Source: Anaerolineae bacterium
Lineage (GTDB): Bacteria; Chloroflexota; Anaerolineae; Aggregatilineales; Phototrophicaceae
NCBI GenBank assembly: GCA_023382675.1
Contig: JAHDWN010000001.1
Span: 100,335-164,334, forward strand
Direction: 5' to 3'
Length of the DNA stretch: 64,000 nt
The translations under genes and the position numbers were made by a program. The notes under the pieces are model-generated. The model saw only the letters and a list, made by a program, of their open reading frames with translations, did not search any database and had not been told where the DNA came from. Of the stretch, positions 18,378 to 27,536 are shown piece by piece (within the stretch, counting starts at the first letter, position 1; each line of letters begins with the position of its first letter).

Positions 18378-20486
18378 TTAGGACGCCGTCCCCTTGATGA
18401 CCTCGTCCGCGATACTCTGGGGCGCAGGGTTGTACTGCTCGAATTCCATGGTGAAACTGCCACGGCCCTGTGTCATGTTGCGCAGTGCGGTCGCATAACC
18501 AAACATTTCGGCCAGCGGCACATTCGCTCGGATCGAAGTCGTGCCCGATCCGCGCGGTTCCATACCACCGATCATGCCACGCCGTGAAGATATGTCGCCC
18601 ACAACCGTGCCCGTATACTCATCCGGTACAACGACTTCGACCTTCATGGTCGGTTCCAGCAGGATCGGCTTGGCCTTGCGGAAGGCTTCCTTAAAACACA
18701 TCGACCCCGCCACCTTGAAGGCCATTTCTGACGAGTCGACCTCGTGGAAGGCACCATCTACCAGCGTAGCCTTAATGCCGACAACAGGATAGCCTGCCAA
18801 CACACCGCCCACCACTGCTTCGCGGATACCGTTCTCCGTCGGGCGAATGAATTCACGCGGGACAGAACCCCCGCGAATTGCATCCACGAATAGAAGGCCA
18901 TCCTTGGCCTGGCCGGCTTCTTCTTCCGGCAGTGGTTCGAATTCGACGACGACGCGCGCGTACTGGCCCGAACCACCTGTCTGGCGCTTGAAGGTCGTGT
19001 CTTCACGCACCGCACGGGTGATCGTTTCGCGATAAGCTACGCGGGGTTTGCCCACAGACGCCTGCACGCCAAACTCGCGCATCATGCGGTCGACCAGCAC
19101 TTCGAGATGCAGTTCACCCATACCCTTGATCTTGGTCTGGCCGAGCTTGTCGTCAACTTCAATCCGGAAGGTGGGGTCTTCTTCCGCCAGACGGCGAAGC
19201 GCGTTACCCATCTTGTCCTGATCGGCTTTCGTGTTCGGCTCGATGGCGACTTCGATCACAGGCTCAGGGAAGCTGATCTTCTCAAGCACGATTGGCTTGT
19301 TCTCGTCAGCCAACGTATCGCCCGTGAACGTCTCCTTCAGAGCGAGCACGGCTGCAATGTCACCGGCATGGACTTCTTCTATATCCTCGCGGCGATCCGC
19401 GAACATGCGGACGATACGCCCGATGCGTTCGCGCGAACCCTTGGTCGTGTTCTGCAGCATGGAGCCGGCCTTGACCACGCCAGAATACACGCGGAAGAAC
19501 GCCAGACGGCCCACATACGGATCGGTGATGATCTTGAAGACCAGCGCCGCCGTCGGATCGTCGTCAGAAGCGTGCCGCTCAAGAGCTTCATCCGTCTTGG
19601 GATGCGTTCCCTTGACCGGCGGCACATCAAGCGGCGACGGCAGATAATCGACCACGGCGTCGAGCAGCATCTGCACGCCCTTGTTCTTGAGCGCAGAACC
19701 ACACATAACCGGGTGAATCTTGCTCGCGATTGTGGCAGCGCGCAATGCGCCTTTCAGCTCGTCGTTCGAGATCTCCTCACCCATCAGATACTTCTCGGTG
19801 AGGAAATCATCATTCTCAACGATCTTCTCGATCATCTCGGCGCGCATGGTTTCCGCCTGCTCGCGGAAATTCTCAGGAATAGCCTGACGATCGATAGCTG
19901 TACCGAGATCGTCGCCATACGTGACCAGTTCCATCGCCATCAAATCGACGATGCCGCCGAATTCCGCGCCTTCCCCATAGGGATACTGGATCATGACCGG
20001 ATTGCCATGCAGGCGCTCAACGATCATATCCACACAGCGGCGGTAATTAGCACCGACACGATCCATCTTGTTGACAAAGCAGATGCGAGGAACATCGTAG
20101 CCATTGGCCTGACGCCAGACAGTCTCGGACTGAGGCTCTACGCCCGCCACACCGTCGAAGACGACCACACCACCATCGAGCACGCGCAAACTGCGCTGCA
20201 CTTCTGCGGTGAAATCGACGTGGCCGGGTGTGTCGATCAGGTTGATCTGATGCCCGTTCCACGCAGCAGTCACGGCGGCAGCGGTAATGGTGATGCCGCG
20301 TTCGCGCTCCTGCTCCATATAGTCAGTGGTGGCAGCGCCCTCGTGGACTTCGCCGATCCGATGCACCATACCAGTGTAATAAAGCACACGCTCGGTCGTC
20401 GTCGTCTTGCCGGCATCGATGTGCGCGATAATACCGATATTTCGCACCTTGTTCAGATCTAACGTCGTTTCAGCTTTTTTCGCCAT
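18378..20486 (-). CDS. fusA: Translation elongation factor G
   Basis: 702-residue EF-G, the translocation GTPase. G motifs AHIDAGKT (about 21-28), DTPGH and NKMD are intact, and the domain IV/V segments ([29 protein letters not shown]) are present. Full length, one copy in this window. Lies 51 bases after rpsG in the str order. Confidence 0.98.
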   Translation of the reverse strand: MAKKAETTLDLNKVRNIGIIAHIDAGKTTTTERVLYYTGMVHRIGEVHEGAATTDYMEQERERGITITAAAVTAAWNGHQINLIDTPGHVDFTAEVQRSLRVLDGGVVVFDGVAGVEPQSETVWRQANGYDVPRICFVNKMDRVGANYRRCVDMIVERLHGNPVMIQYPYGEGAEFGGIVDLMAMELVTYGDDLGTAIDRQAIPENFREQAETMRAEMIEKIVENDDFLTEKYLMGEEISNDELKGALRAATIASKIHPVMCGSALKNKGVQMLLDAVVDYLPSPLDVPPVKGTHPKTDEALERHASDDDPTAALVFKIITDPYVGRLAFFRVYSGVVKAGSMLQNTTKGSRERIGRIVRMFADRREDIEEVHAGDIAAVLALKETFTGDTLADENKPIVLEKISFPEPVIEVAIEPNTKADQDKMGNALRRLAEEDPTFRIEVDDKLGQTKIKGMGELHLEVLVDRMMREFGVQASVGKPRVAYRETITRAVREDTTFKRQTGGSGQYARVVVEFEPLPEEEAGQAKDGLLFVDAIRGGSVPREFIRPTENGIREAVVGGVLAGYPVVGIKATLVDGAFHEVDSSEMAFKVAGSMCFKEAFRKAKPILLEPTMKVEVVVPDEYTGTVVGDISSRRGMIGGMEPRGSGTTSIRANVPLAEMFGYATALRNMTQGRGSFTMEFEQYNPAPQSIADEVIKGTAS

Positions 20487-20537
20487 GCTTTCTCACTTAG
20501 GTTCACGACTTACGTTGTGCGCACCGCAATTACGCAA

Positions 20538-21005
20538 TTAGCGGAAGTGTGCGAACGCGCGGTTCGCTTCCGCCATACGATGCGTGTCGTCTTTCTTCTT
20601 GACCGAGTTGCCCTGACCATTCGCAGCATCCATGATCTCGGCAGCGAGCTTCTCGCTCATGTTGCGACCACCACGTCCACGCGAATTGTCAAGAATCCAG
20701 CGCATGGCAAGAGTCACCGCACGTTCTTGCGGCACTTCCACGGGCACCTGGTAGGTGGCACCACCCACACGCATCGGCTTGACTTCAATGGCAGGACTGA
20801 CGTTGCGCAGCGCCTGTTCCATGACTTCGACGGGGTTGCGCTTCATTCTTTCTTCAACGATATCCAGCGCGTCGTACATTAGGCGCTGGGCCGTACTCTT
20901 CTTGCCGCCGCGCATCATGCGATTAATGATCATCTGTACATGAACGCTGCTGAACTTGACGTCCGGCGGCGTGATGCGCTTCGGCGGTTTATTCCGTCTC
21001 GACAT
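20538..21005 (-). CDS. rpsG: 30S ribosomal protein S7
   Basis: 155-residue S7, beginning MSRRNKPPKRITPPDVKFSS. The conserved NRMMRGGKKSTAQRL and RVGGATYQVPVEVP segments are present, and it ends NRAFAHFR. S7 organises the head of the 30S and touches E-site tRNA. In some bacteria it represses the str operon. Follows rpsL after 14 bases. Confidence 0.98.
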   Translation of the reverse strand: MSRRNKPPKRITPPDVKFSSVHVQMIINRMMRGGKKSTAQRLMYDALDIVEERMKRNPVEVMEQALRNVSPAIEVKPMRVGGATYQVPVEVPQERAVTLAMRWILDNSRGRGGRNMSEKLAAEIMDAANGQGNSVKKKDDTHRMAEANRAFAHFR

Positions 21006-21019
21006 GTCCTACAAATCCC

Positions 21020-21457
21020 TTACTTCTTGGCGGCCTGACCCGGCTTCGGTCGCTTGGCGCCATATTTACTGCGCCCCTGCTGGCGATTCTTAACGCCATC
21101 TGTGTCCAGCGTGCCACGCACAATGTGGTAACGCACGCCAGGCAAATCTTTGACACGACCGCCGCGCACCAGCACGACGCTATGCTCCTGAAGGCTGTGG
21201 CCTTCACCCGGAATATAAGCGGTCACTTCGATGCGATTGGACAGGCGCACACGCGCGACTTTTCGGAGCGCCGAGTTCGGCTTTTTCGGCGTCATCGTCT
21301 TAACGACGGTGCAGACGCCGCGCTTCTGGGGCGATCCTTTGGGTATACGAACACGGCGCTGGCTGTAGACATTGAAGCCATATTGCAGAGCTGGCGCTTT
21401 GCTCTTTGACTTTTTCGGCTTACGGCCATTGCGCACCAACTGATTGATGGTTGGCAT
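21020..21457 (-). CDS. rpsL: 30S ribosomal protein S12
   Basis: 145-residue S12, first gene of the long cluster. The decoding loops are wild type: [10 protein letters not shown] (with the lysine often changed in streptomycin resistance) and [13 protein letters not shown]. Slightly long at the C-terminus (basic tail). A long leader of about 180 bases with an attenuator-like hairpin precedes it, and GGAG lies eight bases before the ATG. Confidence 0.98.
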   Translation of the reverse strand: MPTINQLVRNGRKPKKSKSKAPALQYGFNVYSQRRVRIPKGSPQKRGVCTVVKTMTPKKPNSALRKVARVRLSNRIEVTAYIPGEGHSLQEHSVVLVRGGRVKDLPGVRYHIVRGTLDTDGVKNRQQGRSKYGAKRPKPGQAAKK

Positions 21458-21493
21458 ATACGACTCCAGAGAACAAGCTTGCTACAGGCACGC

Positions 21494-21526
21494 AAAAAGG
21501 CGTAGTAGATGGACTCATTACGCCTT
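21494..21526 (-). terminator. Attenuator-like hairpin in the rpsL leader
   Basis: A perfect 8-bp stem (21497-21504 with 21519-21526, AAGGCGTA/TACGCCTT, 14-base loop) on the minus strand runs directly into TTTTT, then GCG. It lies about 40 bases before the rpsL start and about 110 nt after the predicted transcription start. The form is that of an intrinsic terminator placed inside a leader, so it could control readthrough into the whole ribosomal cluster. Confidence 0.5.
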
Positions 21527-21641
21527 ATGCTGCTTACCATATGGCGAGCCATGCCGCCGTGCGGACGCTTTCGCCACCTCACTCAGTTCGGTGCAGCATT
21601 GCCTTCAGACGTAAGGTTACGCACCGTACATTTCGGGGCGC

Positions 21642-21670
21642 ATGATAGCAGTGAGCCATGGGGAAGTCAA
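21642..21670 (-). promoter_or_regulatory. Promoter of the str-S10-spc cluster
   Basis: On the minus strand TTGACT (21665-21670) and TATCAT (21642-21647) are spaced by exactly 17 bases, 5/6 and 5/6 to the sigma-70 consensus. Predicted start is near 21635, giving a leader of about 180 nt to rpsL. No other equally good promoter was found in the next 17 kb of the cluster. Confidence 0.75.
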
Positions 21671-21767
21671 GGGTGAGAGCTGCTGTGCTAACGGGGTGGC
21701 ATGCCCCTCTGCTAGAAGAACAGGGCAAAGCCTATTGCAGAATCAAACGCCAGCCCTTTGCCAGCGA

Positions 21768-22673
21768 TTACGTGATGCCAGACATCCTGAGGCCAACGGC
21801 CTTGGTTGAAGCATGCAGCAGATCTTCGACGCTGACCGGTTTTGTCAAAAACACATCAGCGCCAGCCTCAATCGCCTGATTGGTCTGGAAGCCTCCAGAT
21901 GCGGCTGAAACGACGATGATGGGCACGCGGGGATGAGGGTGATTTTTGCGCACGTAGCGCAGAAAATCGAGGCCGTTGAAATCCGGCAGCATCAGATCAA
22001 GCACGATCACATCAGGCATATTCTGAATGACCATGCTCAAAGCGTTGACCACGTTATTCACGTGCGTGACGTTATATCCAGCCCGATCCAGAGTCGCGCT
22101 AAAGACCTCCGCAACGCTCAAATCATCCTCAATGACCAGAATGCGCTTGTTGTGCTCCATCCGCGCAAGTTCTTGCGTCTGTTTCTTGAAGTTCTCCGGC
22201 ATATGATAGCGCCCGGTCATATCGTGCATTGGGACGACAGCAAACAAGACCTGCACACGCAGTTGTCCGAACGAAAGCTGATCGCCATGGCGCAGCCGGG
22301 CGGGTTCGTGCGGCGTCAGAAGCCCACCGTTCAGGCGCGTGCCGTTGGTGCTGTCGAGGTCTTTGATATAAAGGCGACCATCATGAGTCTCAATGACGGC
22401 ATGACGACGGGATACGCCTTGACCAAAAGCGTTATAGGGCAGCAAGTCGATTTCCGGAAACACCCCCTGTTCCGCATCGCTGCGCCCGATCACCATCTTA
22501 TCGCCTACCTGAACTTGTATCAGCGACGGTGTCCCTACGATACGCATCTCGATCACCCAGGGCAGTGAAAGATCCAATGGCCCGCTGTTACCCGCCGAAA
22601 CCGGGCCGGTGGGGAGTTTACTCTCTGCGAGATGCCGCGTATGCATGTTGGAAGAATCGCCTCGTTTCGTCAT
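21768..22673 (-). CDS. FHA domain-response regulator receiver fusion
   Basis: About 301 residues in two domains. The N-terminal FHA domain has GRSD, the SRRH motif and STNGT, so it should bind phosphothreonine peptides. A C-terminal CheY-like receiver (ILVIEDD; phosphoacceptor Asp in IVLDLMLPD; KP near the end) follows after a 30-residue linker. There is no DNA-binding or enzymatic output domain. Start: ATG at 22673 (GGAAG just upstream); in-frame ATGs at 22685 and 22697 are possible. It may link Ser/Thr-kinase and two-component signalling; that is inference. Confidence 0.85.
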   Translation of the reverse strand: MTKRGDSSNMHTRHLAESKLPTGPVSAGNSGPLDLSLPWVIEMRIVGTPSLIQVQVGDKMVIGRSDAEQGVFPEIDLLPYNAFGQGVSRRHAVIETHDGRLYIKDLDSTNGTRLNGGLLTPHEPARLRHGDQLSFGQLRVQVLFAVVPMHDMTGRYHMPENFKKQTQELARMEHNKRILVIEDDLSVAEVFSATLDRAGYNVTHVNNVVNALSMVIQNMPDVIVLDLMLPDFNGLDFLRYVRKNHPHPRVPIIVVSAASGGFQTNQAIEAGADVFLTKPVSVEDLLHASTKAVGLRMSGIT

Positions 22674-22781
22674 CACAACTTCCATAACTGACACCATTAG
22701 CGGCCAGCCGCTTCTTCATATCATGCTGCGGAAGGGGCGGTGCTGAACTCAACCTTAAGTATAATCTATTAGACTAAATAT

Positions 22782-22816
22782 CTTCATGGATAACCATTGA
22801 GACTTCATGGATGACC
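22782..22816. repeat. Two direct repeats CTTCATGGATRACC, 21 bases apart
   Basis: The copies at 22782-22795 and 22803-22816 differ at one base. A spacing of 21 bases is two helical turns, so both would face the same side of the DNA, as tandem regulator sites do. Partial matches (CTTCATA) occur at 22714 and 22849. Located about 110 bases upstream of the FHA-receiver gene. Confidence 0.45.
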
Positions 22817-22855
22817 GTATACGTTCTGAGAGGATAAAGATGAATGAACTTCATA

Positions 22856-22884
22856 ACAAAAATGCCCCGCTGTTGCAGGGCATT
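22856..22884 (-). terminator. Intrinsic terminator downstream of the L,D-transpeptidase gene
   Basis: A 7-bp stem (22861-22867 AATGCCC with 22878-22884 GGGCATT) runs on the minus strand into TTTTTG. It lies about 340 bases after the stop of the transpeptidase gene at 23227, so that transcript would have a long 3' region, or a small RNA could end here. Confidence 0.6.
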
Positions 22885-23226
22885 GAATGTATGAGGCTCA
22901 CAAAATTCAAATTTTGAATAATTTTTTGCGCCTCACACAGTATTTTTACCTGATTGATAGGTTAATGGATTTTAAGAGAATGTCAAACTACGGCAGAGGG
23001 CCACAGATAATGCAATTGGGCATTTTGCTACGCCGAAAAGCGCGTAGAGCTGACGCTCAAACACTCCGACCACCCATTATGACCCCTCAAAACCCTCTGA
23101 TACCGATCACGGTCGCAATAACAATGTGATCGACACATCCTTTACCCAAAACCTTACAACGAGAGTTGATGGTGCAAGATTGCTGAATTTCGTCCAAAAT
23201 GCACAGACTTGCCCGTGGCTTTCCAA

Positions 23227-24948
23227 TTAGATTCCGCCGGTCAAGGTAGCGGCAGCACGTCCCACATCGCTCTGGGGCTGAAATTCATTTGAGATAATTT
23301 CGACTACCGTACCCTCCGTTGCCCATTGATAAAGTTGCTGTGCCTGGTCGTCTCTGGACATAACGCAGCCATAGGTATACGGCTGCCCCACATTGCCGCC
23401 GCCTAGATATTGACCACCAGGCAAGAGTACTGCCCCATGGAACCCGTTCATCAAACCAGGGATGACCTCGTAGATACCCATGAACCAATACATCTGCCAT
23501 TGCCCGCAACCACGATCACCGCACAGAGTGTAGCTGCTGCCACTGGCAACGTCATTATGTGTGAGGATCTGGAAGATCCCCGGTGACGTGGGCGCAGTGC
23601 TGATTCCGGATGAAATGGGCCAGTTGAAGACCTCTGCTCCATTTTCGTAGGCGACCAACGACTGGGTATTCAGATTGACGACGATGCGCTTACCCGGCAC
23701 AGGATCGATTGGCAAAACCAGATCGCGCGATGGCAGTTGAATAGTATCGCCCACGTAGAGCGTCGTGGTCTCAAAATCGAGATTCGGGTTGGCCTGCTGA
23801 ATCAAAAAGAACGGTATGCCGGTCTTGCGCGCAATGCGATTGCCTGTATCGCCGGACACGACTTCGTAGGTGGTGGAACGATAGCGAATGCGCACGGTTA
23901 CGTCGGGAACGCCGGCGCGGATGGCATCACGCATCTTCTCCGTGACATCAGTTGGTTCTATGAACCTCAGCCCATTGTCAGCGTCGTTGAGCGTGCGCGC
24001 CTGGGCATCCAGGAACGGGCGAAACGCATCGGCTCGTAAGTCTAAGCCGTCTGCCCCTGCCTCGATCCAGGACGTGAACGTGTCACGATCCGTTGACCAG
24101 GTGATCTCTTGATCCACAAAGGGATCGTAACCAGTCAACTGGAAAGTCTGGCTGGTCAAGTCTCGTGCTGCCTCCAGATAGCGATCAGCGTCCTCCAGGC
24201 TGGGCGCAACTGGCAACATCACCAGATCAAGACGCCGCGTTTCGACGATTTCCTGCGCAGCGGTCATCAAATCGCTCAAGGTCGCAGCGACATCCATGGT
24301 CTTCCCGGCGCGCGCTGCGACCGGCTCCAGATCCTCGCCAACCCAATGGTAGCCGGCATTGAATGGAGCCAGATTGGCCTGCAAAGAGAGATCGAGCAGA
24401 TACGTTTGCGCAGCCAGTTCGTCGCCGAGAGACACGTGTGGCGCAATGCCTATCCCAAATGGAATGCCGGACATGCCGGCTCCACGTGCGGCTTCTGCGG
24501 TGGCATGGGCATCGAAGCTCAGACCCAGGTCTGCAGGAGATGCTGTCCAGGAACGATCTTCATCGGTAAGGCTAATACGCAAACTCCGCTGCCAGAGCGT
24601 ATCAAGCTTCTGCGTGGCTTCGTCAATGGTCATTCCGCCCAGATCAACACCCAGCGCCCACACATTCGGGAAAATACGCCCACCGAGGACATGGCTGAGC
24701 ACAAAGATCACACCCGCCAGGACGACAAGACCACCAAGCGCATACAGCGCCTGCGGAGTATGGGTCGCACGCCACCACAAGTCGGACAGGAACAAGCGCA
24801 CCGTATCGAGCCGTTCCCCACCCCGCACGCGGGAGGCATTATTCGAAGAGACATTGCCTGGAACTGCCATAGGTGAACGTCGTTGCTGGCGCGCACGAAT
24901 TCGTTCACGTGCGCGCCCACGTCTTTGTTCAGTGTGATGACCGTTCAT
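23227..24948 (-). CDS. Membrane-anchored L,D-transpeptidase (YkuD) with LysM domain
   Basis: 573 residues. Order: a very basic cytoplasmic tail (1-60, many Arg), one membrane span (about 69-88), two VanW-neighbour type peptidoglycan-binding domains (about 100-215 and 220-330), a LysM repeat (about 359-406) and a YkuD domain (420-552). YkuD enzymes make 3-3 crosslinks in peptidoglycan using a cysteine. Cys528 and the His504-Gly pair are present, but the catalytic motif reads TYGCVM where the family has [S/T]HGC-x-[R/N]. So the motif histidine is Tyr526 and the Arg/Asn is Met530. Acts outside the membrane; 25 bases after the cupin gene. Confidence 0.87.
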   Translation of the reverse strand: MNGHHTEQRRGRARERIRARQQRRSPMAVPGNVSSNNASRVRGGERLDTVRLFLSDLWWRATHTPQALYALGGLVVLAGVIFVLSHVLGGRIFPNVWALGVDLGGMTIDEATQKLDTLWQRSLRISLTDEDRSWTASPADLGLSFDAHATAEAARGAGMSGIPFGIGIAPHVSLGDELAAQTYLLDLSLQANLAPFNAGYHWVGEDLEPVAARAGKTMDVAATLSDLMTAAQEIVETRRLDLVMLPVAPSLEDADRYLEAARDLTSQTFQLTGYDPFVDQEITWSTDRDTFTSWIEAGADGLDLRADAFRPFLDAQARTLNDADNGLRFIEPTDVTEKMRDAIRAGVPDVTVRIRYRSTTYEVVSGDTGNRIARKTGIPFFLIQQANPNLDFETTTLYVGDTIQLPSRDLVLPIDPVPGKRIVVNLNTQSLVAYENGAEVFNWPISSGISTAPTSPGIFQILTHNDVASGSSYTLCGDRGCGQWQMYWFMGIYEVIPGLMNGFHGAVLLPGGQYLGGGNVGQPYTYGCVMSRDDQAQQLYQWATEGTVVEIISNEFQPQSDVGRAAATLTGGI

Positions 24949-24973
24949 AGCACCCTACAACACATCAAACTCG

Positions 24974-25306
24974 CTAACGAAAATCCTCGCGCGGTGGCGA
25001 AAAGACTTCAATCAGAAGCGTATCGGCCAGTACCCGCACGCTGTGCGTCACGCCGCCGGGAATTTGATAGGTGTCTCCCGGCTGACAGATACGTACCTGA
25101 CCATCAACCGTCATCTCAATCTTGCCATAAATAATATAGCCTGCCTGCTCATGGGGATGTTGGTGTTCCGGCACTACGGCATCGCGCTCCAGGAAGAATT
25201 CACAGAGCATGATCGAGGCGGTCGTCGCCATTGTGCGGCGGTACACGCCTGTGATCTGTTCTGACTGCGGCGCGTCTGCCGGGGTGACGAAATATGAATC
25301 TTGCAT
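24974..25306 (-). CDS. Small cupin-domain protein
   Basis: About 110 residues from the ATG at 25306 (MQDSYFVTPADAP); a longer frame to 25396 lacks support. It is a single conserved beta-barrel cupin. Metal-binding residues are clear: PEHQHPHEQAGY (motif 1, His-x-His...Glu) and PGGVTHSVR (motif 2 His). Function cannot be told from the fold; such proteins bind small ligands or act as sugar or quercetinase-like enzymes. Probably cotranscribed with the downstream transpeptidase. Confidence 0.8.
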   Translation of the reverse strand: MQDSYFVTPADAPQSEQITGVYRRTMATTASIMLCEFFLERDAVVPEHQHPHEQAGYIIYGKIEMTVDGQVRICQPGDTYQIPGGVTHSVRVLADTLLIEVFSPPREDFR

Positions 25307-25526
25307 ATTTAATCGCTCATCCTGACGTAACCCTTTGTAAGGTGAGGGTTTTAGCTTAATGAAACGTGCTGCGAGTAGCCTATTGTATACGATCATCGGA
25401 ATGCCATCATGATTGGGTTGACATCCTGGATTCGCCCAAGTCTAATAGTTCTTTCGCATGATGGATCTGCATGAGCGTATGATAACGACATCGATGCCAA
25501 CATTGCGACATTCGAGGCCTTAGTTA

Positions 25527-27065
25527 ATGAGCTATTGGCGAAACAAGCACTTCATCTATCAGATCAACACCTGGGTGTGGTTGGACGAACTGAGCAGGCA
25601 ATTTCAACGCCCAATCACATTGGACAACGTGCCTGACGACATCCTGGATGCCATCGCAAAGCCGGGCATCGACATGGTCTGGCTGATGGGAATCTGGCAA
25701 CGCGGAGAGCAGGTTCGCGCCAACGCTTTGAAATACAAACACGAATATCAACGAGTCCTCCCCGATCTCACAAGTGAGGATGTGGTCGGTTCTGCATACG
25801 CAATCGCCGATTACCGCGTTGACGACCGGCTAGGGGGCCGCGCCGGGCTGGCGGCTTTGCGCGAGCGCTTGCGGCAGCGCGGTGTGCGTCTCATGCTGGA
25901 TTTTGTTCCCAATCACGTGGGCACGGATCACGAATGGACGAAATATCCTGAATTCGTCATCAACGGCACATCGGCACAAAAACGCGAACGTCCCGATGTC
26001 TTCTTCAAATCCAGGCGTTACGACGGCAAAGAGTGGGTCATTGCGCATGGCCGTGATCCCTATTTCCCCGGTTGGTCGGATACCGTTCAGCTCAATGCAT
26101 TTAATCCAAAAGTGCGCCGCGCAATGGCAGAAACGCTGCTTGACATCGCGAGTCAGTGTGATGGCGTGCGCTGTGATATGGCAATGCTCGTGCTTAATCA
26201 CATCTTCGCCAATACGTGGGGCGACTGTGAAATCGGCGAGCGTCCTGAACTCGATTATTGGGAAGAGATCATCCCGCAGGTGCGTGCCCAGCATCCGGCC
26301 TTCATGTTTATTGCCGAGGTTTACTGGAACAAAGAATTCGACATCCTGCAGCAGGGATTCGATTATGCCTACGACAAGACGCTCTATGATCGCATTGTAC
26401 GCGGCGACATCGAACAGATCCGATTGCATTTGCTGGCGGACATTCATTATCAGAAACGGCTGATCCGGTTTATCGAAAATCACGACGAGCCGCGGGCTTT
26501 TTCAGCGCTCGGCCACAAAAAGAGCATCCCGGCAGCGACGTTGATCTGCACCCTGCCGGGAGCCGTACTGCTGCATGACGGCCAGTTCGTCGGTCGAAAA
26601 GCCAAACTCCCCGTGCAAATTCGACGGCAACCCCAGGAGAAGCTTTATCCCGAACTCGAAAAGTATTACGAGCGATTGTTGTGGGAGACACTGGACGCCA
26701 CCTACGAAAATGGGCAGTTCTATCTGTTCCAGGTGAATCCAACCGGCCCAGAAGATCAGAGTTGCAAGAATCTGATCGCTTATGGTTGGCGCGATCTGAC
26801 TACAAGACGCTACCGCCTGATCGTCGTTAATCTGAGCAATGCCCATGCGTTCGGGCGCGTCAACCTCGGTTTCTGGGGCGAACTTTCGCGGCAAAAACGC
26901 TGGCGGCTCTACGACGTGACCGACGACGAGGAATATGTACGTCATGGCGGCGACCTGACCAACGAAGGTATCTTCATCTACCTGGAACCCTATGAGTCAC
27001 ACGTTTTCCGCTTCCAGCCGGACATCGAACTGCAACCGCTGCCGGTGCAAGCAGCAGAAGCATGA
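25527..27065 (+). CDS. Glycoside hydrolase family 13 (alpha-amylase type) enzyme
   Basis: 512 residues, no signal peptide, so cytoplasmic. The four GH13 regions are in order: DFVPNH (125-130), GVRCD with nucleophile Asp217, FIAEV with acid/base Glu264, and ENHD with Asp320. The catalytic triad is complete. The N-terminus (YQINTWVWLDEL) and C-terminal beta domain are like uncharacterised alpha-amylase-family proteins seen near trehalose/maltose genes. The substrate (starch, glycogen fragments, trehalose or maltosyl donors) is not deducible. First of three genes; it overlaps the next by four bases. Confidence 0.88.
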   Translation: MSYWRNKHFIYQINTWVWLDELSRQFQRPITLDNVPDDILDAIAKPGIDMVWLMGIWQRGEQVRANALKYKHEYQRVLPDLTSEDVVGSAYAIADYRVDDRLGGRAGLAALRERLRQRGVRLMLDFVPNHVGTDHEWTKYPEFVINGTSAQKRERPDVFFKSRRYDGKEWVIAHGRDPYFPGWSDTVQLNAFNPKVRRAMAETLLDIASQCDGVRCDMAMLVLNHIFANTWGDCEIGERPELDYWEEIIPQVRAQHPAFMFIAEVYWNKEFDILQQGFDYAYDKTLYDRIVRGDIEQIRLHLLADIHYQKRLIRFIENHDEPRAFSALGHKKSIPAATLICTLPGAVLLHDGQFVGRKAKLPVQIRRQPQEKLYPELEKYYERLLWETLDATYENGQFYLFQVNPTGPEDQSCKNLIAYGWRDLTTRRYRLIVVNLSNAHAFGRVNLGFWGELSRQKRWRLYDVTDDEEYVRHGGDLTNEGIFIYLEPYESHVFRFQPDIELQPLPVQAAEA

Positions 27066-27496
27066 GCAGACCTGCACATGTACTGCGCTGGGTAACGCTG
27101 ATGTGGGGTGCGGCAATTCTTTTCTGGCTCAGCCTGGAAGATAGCAGTCCGTTCCCGGCGGCGATCCTGGCGACCGGCGTATCTCTGCTTTTGATCAGCA
27201 CGCAGATACTGCGTCAGAAAAAGTTGAACATCGTGAATGCGGGCTACATCTTCCCCATAGCGGCGCTCTTCGGCGCGCTATCCGGCGCGAGCGCAGCCAT
27301 CACCACTGCGCTATTGATGCTGCTCAAGACTGGGATGCACGCCCATGGCGTCCCCGACTACTCGTTTGCGCAGATGTTGGGCATGATCGAACGCGCGCCA
27401 GTCTGGGCGCTCGCAGGTGTATTGCTGGCAATCGGGGCAGCGCTGGCTGTTCAGAGTGTGAAGCCTCAAGCTGGCGCATCGGACACATCACGCTAA
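27062..27496 (+). CDS. Small integral membrane protein, function unknown
   Basis: 144 residues with four hydrophobic segments (about 10-23, 31-47, 58-88 and 112-130) and no recognised motif. Its start overlaps the end of the GH13 gene (ATGA), so the two are translated together. I do not recognise the family. Codon use and length are those of a real gene rather than a chance frame. Confidence 0.72.
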   Translation: MSRPAHVLRWVTLMWGAAILFWLSLEDSSPFPAAILATGVSLLLISTQILRQKKLNIVNAGYIFPIAALFGALSGASAAITTALLMLLKTGMHAHGVPDYSFAQMLGMIERAPVWALAGVLLAIGAALAVQSVKPQAGASDTSR

Positions 27497-27536
27497 ACTC
27501 ATGATCTAGTGAAACTGCATCGCAAAGGTGAGCGCC

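Larger units (their letters stand above)
22698..23226. other. 529-base intergenic region with direct repeats and hairpins
   Basis: No convincing protein gene. It holds a pair of 14-base direct repeats CTTCATGGATRACC (22782-22795 and 22803-22816) exactly 21 bases apart, a possible 25-codon ORF (22840-22917, plus), a minus-strand terminator (22856-22884), and a nested inverted repeat at 22892-22935. From about 22940 to 23226 I see nothing further. Confidence 0.5.

Noticed and set aside
16797..20462. Long plus-strand frames opposite tuf and fusA
   Set aside because: Antisense shadows of highly conserved GTPase genes.
22887..23129. 80-codon open frame in the intergenic region
   Set aside because: It starts beside a terminator hairpin, has no recognisable family and unusual composition; AGGG upstream is part of the hairpin.
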